From Carya illinoinensis (taxonomy: Eukaryota > Streptophyta > Magnoliopsida > Fagales > Juglandaceae), in assembly GCF_018687715.1 (NCBI RefSeq), contig NC_056759.1, positions 31,611,385 through 31,675,384 on the forward strand: a stretch of 64,000 nt of DNA, in the 5' to 3' direction. The translations under genes and the position numbers were made by a program. The first letter of the stretch is position 1. The number at the start of each line of letters is the position of its first letter. Shown piece after piece: positions 58,880 through 64,000 of this stretch. Below the pieces are notes generated by a model, which was not told the origin of the DNA, did not search any database, and worked only from the letters and a program-made list of their open reading frames with translations.

Positions 58880-59059
58880 AAAGAGAAATGATATTTGCAG
58901 TCGTAGTTGTACAAGCAGAGTGCAGTCGCTTTGAAAAAAATGAATTAATATGGGACCCACATGAAAAAAAAAACTAACTTTTTAATCGTGGACCTCACTT
59001 TTTTTCAAAGCGATTGCGCGGCGTTTACAATTCTACAACTGTATGTAGCATTGCTCTTT
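58880..59059. mobile_element. MITE, AAATGATAT...GTCGTAG ends, 180 bp
   Basis: The left end AAAGAGAAATGATATTTGCAG pairs with the complement of the right end (AAAGAGCAATGCTACATACAG). The similarity continues inward to GTCGCTTTGAAAAAAA against ATCGCTTTGAAAAAAA. Confidence 0.75.
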
Positions 59060-59577
59060 AAGAAATAAGCAGCTCTTTAGTTGTGCTGCTTATTTCTTAA
59101 ATCTTATAAAATAACATCTTTCTTTCACTATCCATACACAACATAGTTTTAGGATAGAGATTCTCTTTCATTTTTATTTTTAAATTGAAGAGACAGATAT
59201 AATATAACGAGTTTAAAGCATTTAATGTTATTTTTATAAAAGTTCTCAAACGTGTGAATCTCTTGTAAATGGATCGTTTTTATACAGAGGACTAATAAAT
59301 ATTATAAATTTAATTGCAAAATTAGTTTTAACGGTGCGATTGACACATTACATTATAAGCATGTGCAAGACATTAATTAGCTGACGTGGATATTGTGTCA
59401 TGTATCATCAATCAAATATTGACACGTAACTAATAATTAAATACTTATTTGAGAATTTTTTGATGTTAAATATGAAATTGTAAAAAAGAAAAAATTTATT
59501 TATAATCTATTTTTAAAAAGTGAAAAACTCCTCTAATTTTACGACTAGTCCTTACTATTCTATCAAAGAAATTTATA

Positions 59578-59740
59578 GCAGTAATGTTATATACAGTTGT
59601 AGAATGTGTAAAAGTTGTGTAATTGTTTTGAAAAAGAATGAGTCTATGATTAAAAATTTAATTTTTTTTATGTGGGTTTTGTATTAATTAATTTTTTTAA
59701 AGAGATTGTGCGACGCTTGCACGATTATAAATATCATTTT
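59578..59740. mobile_element. MITE of the same family, more degenerate
   Basis: The left end AGTAATGTTATATACAGTTGT and the right end TTGTGCGACGCTTGCACGAT...ATATCATTTT match the 58880 element with mismatches. Confidence 0.65.
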
Positions 59741-60196
59741 TTTAATTTAAAAAATTTATAATTCGGCTTTAGTGAAAATGACATATGTGTGACCCAAAAT
59801 GAGGCAGCACAGGGGAGGCTCTCACTCTTGAATATGAAGGGGGCAGAGTGGACTCACTTTTAGCAGTAGCCTTTCTAGTTACAAGTTTGATAAATTTTAT
59901 ATAAAATTTTTTTATAAAAGATAAATCTCAATAATAAAAAATAAATTTTTTACATATTATTTTTAATAACATCTTCAATAACTTATACATGATTTATCTG
60001 TTAAGAAGTGATAAAAATCATCCATTTTTCTTATAATTTTTCTAATAAAAATCTAAAAGGTGGATGCAACAAACAGGAGGAAGTCTGCAGCAATAACAAG
60101 GACTTTGGAAAAGAAGATTCCCTTCACTGTCTCTGGGGTGCGAAAAAAGACATTCGAGCTCTTTTTACTTAGCCATCACAACTCTTTCTCGCCGAA

Positions 60197-60229
60197 ATGA
60201 GTGTTTCGGCATTGCAGCTGCAGCAGTGA
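60197..60229 (+). promoter_or_regulatory. Upstream ORF in the leader of the AT-hook gene
   Basis: An 11-codon ORF (MSVSALQLQQ, stop) ends 59 nt before the main ATG and lies in another frame. Its start context is GAAATGA. If it is in the mature leader it could lower translation of the main ORF; the transcription start is not known. Confidence 0.4.
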
Positions 60230-60288
60230 CTTTGCCCTTTACCCACCAAAATAATACGGAAAGTTTCTTAGCATCAGTCGGTCAGGCC

Positions 60289-63156
60289 ATGGAAAACATG
60301 AGGAAGGATCAAGAACATGACACAAATGTGCTCTTGGTATGACACTTTCTTCGTTTTTTTTTTTTATTTTTTTTTTATTTTTTTAATGAAAAGGTTTTTC
60401 TTTTGTTATTATTCAAACCCAGATTGTGCCGAGACTCTTTCTTTTCTGGTTCTATTTGGGAATTCTTTTCCATTTTAAAATACGTTGACTAATACGCATT
60501 TGAGGGTTTCAATGTCTGTATCCTATCGTTTTCTTTCTGTCGTGGGTTTCGGTAATCAGCAGTATTAATTGCCCTAACAGAATTTAGATGAATCCTAGTT
60601 GAAAATGGGACCTTGCATGTCTTTTATTTGTATCGTTTATTCATTTGCTGACTATTTTATTGACCAGTAAAATTATCTTCGTAGAGGAATCATGATTCAT
60701 TCTCAAGGAAATGCATTGATATCTTTCTCGCATTTTGGACACTGAAAACATGCTTGAATTTTTCTGTCAGTAGAAAACTATTTTATGACCCATATCTAGA
60801 TATATTTATGCGAGAGGAATTTATAAATTTCAATTACTTCTTATACTCTATCAGAATGAATATGAGCATGAACAGACAAAGGAAGACCAGAGCCAGCCCA
60901 ATGTTGCACTCGCTACAAAGACTGAAAGCCCTTTGCAGGATAATGCACATTCCCAAAATCAGCAGCACTCACCAGTTCTGCAATGGCCATACACGGCTCA
61001 ACATGCTGTGGAGCAGTCCCCATTAGTTTCTAAACCCTGTCCTACCACTCAATCGTCCTCACCTATCATCCAGAACCAATGGCAGCAATTACTAAATCTT
61101 CAACAGAATCCTACTAGCCACCAGGCCCACCAAGGACAGCCAATGCATTTTGTTCAACCAGCATCGCCCTTTTGGCTGCCCCAGCATCCTGCTTACCTGT
61201 TGCCTGGAGTGAATGCACCCTGTACATTTTCTCCACTCACTCCCCTTGGAACAACTGACGTTAGCTGGCAAGCTCCTGGTGCTTTAGGAGGAGGAACTCC
61301 ATCTACAAACCAACCCCATATTCCCAATTGCTGTTATCAAGTTGGATACGCATATCAAGGCTTTCCAGGTGCCTTTTCAATTTAAGTCATTTTTCCTTGC
61401 TATATGTATTGATGGATGTTGCTGGGTTCAATTAACATCATGAACCATAACTGGCAAGGATTCGGGTAAATTATAATGGGCATCGATTAATTGATGCGAT
61501 GATGTTAGTGAACAGTTCAGGAATGATTTGCAACATATAGGACTTGAACTAGTCCAGCTATGGAGCAGAATTTCGAGATTGGTCTTTTAACTGTCAATGA
61601 CTGGGCAAAAAAGAAAATACTAATATCTGAATGAATTAATTGTTTCTGGTATATAAATGTAATTTGAGTCATATGAAGGTAGTTTCTTATTTATAGGTCC
61701 TTGGGATCACTCTTCTTGGTCGGGTCAAGGGCAACAATCCCAGCCTCCTTGCACTTACAGTTTCCCGGGAGCATATGGCTTTTTTCCTTTGCCAACTCCA
61801 CAATTGTCTAATCATGCAGCATCCCTTGGACAACCCTTCCAGAGAGGATTCATCAGGCTTCCGACAAACCTTTCCCAGAAGCATCAGCAACTCTGGGATT
61901 CTCAAGTATGTTTTTTTCACCTCCTATAATACAGTACAATGTCATTTTTTTTTTTTTTTTCCTAATTGGGATTTGATTTATATAGTCCTATGGTGTGCAA
62001 GCCCCACACACACTCTTTGAAAAAAGTGGACAAATCTGAGACTCAAATGAAAAAACCCATTTTTTAATGGTGGTGGTGAGACCCCATTTTTTTTTTAAGA
62101 GAGGGCATAGGCTTGCACATTGTAGGACTCTATCTATCATTACTCTCTCTGATTATGAGTTAACAAGCTGGATTATCTGGTGTGGGGTTGCAGTCAGCGG
62201 AGAATGTTCAGCTATGGAATGTAATTAATCTTTTGCAATCCGAAATAGCTGATTACAAGAATCGGTTAATGAAGCTTGAAGTGGCAGTCTCATCTCAGAA
62301 ACCAACAGTGGAAGAGCCTACTTCTCAAGTTACTGGGAGTGGTTCAGCTCGACAACCATTAAAGAGAGGAAGACCAAAGAAAAAATTGATGAATGCACTA
62401 ACTTCTCCAAGTGAGTCTAATCACCGAGCTCAATGTACAAAGCTTCCATCATTTAGAGCTCCATCCGGAAGTAAATCAATTATTTTTGAGAAAGTTATCC
62501 TTAGAAAGGCTGAAGATAAAGAAAAAGTACCTTGCGTGTCTGTCATTACAGAGCAAGAAAACATTGAAAAGGTCTCCAATATTGTGTCACCTCACACTAT
62601 TGGCAACTCGGGGATCAATGGAAACAATCAGATGATGCCTGCATTCCAAAATCATGTTCATAGGGAATTTTCTGGAGTCCAAATAAGTGGATTTGGTCTT
62701 AGTTCCTCTTCAGAATTGAAGAGTATTGATGAAAAGGTCAAGGACTTGAAAACTGACCATTCAATTCTGTCTCAGCAAGCTAAGGGGATGAATAACAATG
62801 GCGCTTCACCTATTTATATGGGAGCTACAGCTAATGGGAGTCTTGGATTTCATTCGTATATTACCCCTGACTACTCTGGAAGAAATTTGTTAAATATAGG
62901 GTCTCAAGGTGTCCACAATGATTGCAATGTCACAAGTCAAGAAGGAAAAATCATTCCTGGATGGGGTTTTGCAAATGATGAGGATGCCTCTGAGGAGCTT
63001 GAAACTGCTGTGGTAGGATCCACAAAGGATGAAAATGAGGGGGAAATGGGAGACGATGTCAGCTCAGGAGCCGAAGACGATGTTCGAGAACAGGATGAGC
63101 CCACCTACAAAATGGATGATTCAGCAGGAATCGGCCTTACTCTCTCCAAATCATAA
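60289..63156 (+). CDS. Gln/Pro-rich plant protein with AT-hook-like motif, function unknown
   Basis: Coding exons are 60289-60336, 60855-61368, 61697-61905 and 62194-63156, with clean GT-AG borders. They total 1734 nt, or 577 aa. The N-terminus (MENMRKDQEH) is charged. Residues 17 to about 250 are rich in Q, P, H and S, with little order expected. Exon 3 ends and exon 4 begins with HQQLWDSQSAENVQLWNVIN and LLQSEIADYKNRLMKLEV, a predicted coiled coil. KRGRPKKK follows, an AT-hook-like, nuclear-localisation-like motif. The C-terminus is acidic (SEELETAV, then EGEMGDDVSSGAEDD). These features suggest a nuclear DNA- or chromatin-associated protein, but I do not recognise a named family. No lesion is seen. 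Confidence 0.85.
61978..62134. mobile_element. MITE in the third intron of the AT-hook gene
   Basis: The left end ATAGTCCTATGGTGTGCAAGCC pairs imperfectly with the complement of the right end (AGAGTCCTACAATGTGCAAGCC). The core has CTTTGAAAAAAGTGG and poly-T blocks. Confidence 0.65.
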
Positions 63157-63465
63157 CTGGTGACAGTTTCACTTCTTTTTGTGCTCTTTTGTAGTTTGAC
63201 AATAGATGATGTGGATAAGAGAACTCTGTTTCATTGGGCCAACTTCTTTATATAGACAAAAAGGTTTGCCCAAAATTTTGAAGGGGAACAGGATAATCCA
63301 TGTCAAACTTAATATACTCGGAGATAAATTTGGACATCTGTATCTATTGTGGATCAAATGCTGCTACTGGTTACTTATAAAAAAAATGCTGCTACTGGGT
63401 ACTCAATTCAGTTCTCTTGCTATGTCCAGCTTTCTTTATCTTTGATATGCTACTCCAGACAATGC

Positions 63466-63471
63466 AATAAA
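63466..63471 (+). terminator. Polyadenylation signal of the AT-hook gene
   Basis: AATAAA lies 310 bases after the stop codon, a plausible position for a plant 3' UTR. Confidence 0.5.
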
Positions 63472-63953
63472 CAGGAATTTGAGTGAAACATCAGTGTAAT
63501 ATTTTTAATCAAAAGAGTTCCTCTTGCATGAAACAATGTAAAAGATAGAGGTATCATGTCACCCTCGCATTTCTTCAACCAAGGTTGCAACCAAAGCCGA
63601 ACTTCTCAGATGCACCATTGGCTTTGTTTTTAATTTTAATCTGCGAAGGGCCAAGGAGAAAGCTTTATCCCCAAGAGTTATTGGCCGACCCTTGATCTTT
63701 ATTATTTCCTTTGAACCATTTTTCTCTCAAATAATTAGATTGGATTACTAAGTAATACTAAACATACCTTAAAAAGGTACTTTTACAATTATAATTTGTG
63801 CCAAAGTATCGGAGAATTAATTACTTTTAAGTGGGCATATGGTAGAGCAATAAACACTAACCACATCCACTTCAGGGTCTTCTTCGTGGACTATATAAAA
63901 ATGGAATGAGGAATTCAGGGGAAGGAAGAATGAGATTAGATTCTTTTATTAAA
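63472..63953. other. Intergenic DNA downstream of the AT-hook gene
   Basis: No gene is recognised. Confidence 0.4.
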
Positions 63954-64000
63954 GTAATGCCAGATATAGTTGTAAGGTGTATAAGTCTACACACTCATTT
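63954..64000. mobile_element. Start of another AGTAATG-type MITE, cut by the window end
   Basis: AGTAATGCCAGATATAGTTGTAAGGTGTATAAG matches the left end of the 59578 MITE with a few changes. The rest lies outside the window. Confidence 0.5.

Larger units (their letters stand above)
58501..60049. other. Intergenic AT-rich DNA with MITEs
   Basis: Two MITEs (listed separately) are present; otherwise nothing is recognised. Confidence 0.5.

Overview
The window is plant nuclear DNA. Genes have many GT-AG introns, intergenic DNA is AT-rich, and most of the length is transposable elements (a CACTA element, LTR retrotransposons, LINEs, a SINE, a hAT element and several MITE families). Short dispersed repeats of the type GTTTGGAT...GAGATGAGATG suggest a woody eudicot, possibly Juglandaceae or another Fagales family. 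That placement is inference from repeat style, not a database match.

Layout. Positions 1-17378 are a decayed CACTA (En/Spm) DNA transposon on the + strand; its right terminus is present, its left terminus is not recognisable. It carries a broken TNPD-type transposase and a broken TNPA/Transposase_24-type gene, with palindromic CGTTCGAACG-like repeats near both ends. The TNPD reading frame is split by a full-length non-autonomous Ty3 (Tat/Athila-like) LTR element at 4262-13132 (- strand, TSD CTGGT). It keeps a partial gag, a protease and a coiled-coil ORF, but no reverse transcriptase or integrase. Positions 19380-28676 hold a complete but mutated Tekay/Del-type chromovirus (- strand, TSD ACGTA) that has landed inside a 243-bp exon-like open frame of a host sequence. 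It appears to contain a small intron between gag and protease. A 5'-truncated LINE lies at about 29545-32040 (-).

The first intact host gene is a nine-exon glyoxysomal (peroxisomal) NAD-malate dehydrogenase at 33299-37927 (-), 356 aa, with a PTS2 targeting signal encoded by its own first exon. One intron holds a SINE and a MITE. A 3028-bp non-autonomous hAT element (39021-42048, perfect 8-bp TSD) carries two exons of a DEAD-box RNA helicase with the intron between them, so it is a gene-capturing Pack-hAT. Then come LTR-like relics and a LINE ORF1 fragment (42.3-46.3 kb), long AT-rich DNA with MITEs and microsatellites (46.3-53.6 kb), a heavily deleted Ty1/copia element (53.65-56.5 kb), a possible degenerate LTR (57.05-58.5 kb) and further MITEs.

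The second intact host gene, 60289-63156 (+), has four coding exons for a 577-aa Gln/Pro-rich protein with one AT-hook-like KRGRPKKK motif. It has a short uORF in the leader and a MITE in its third intron. The two intact genes show no functional link. The main interest lies in nested mobile elements, gene capture by the hAT element, and the structure of the two LTR elements.
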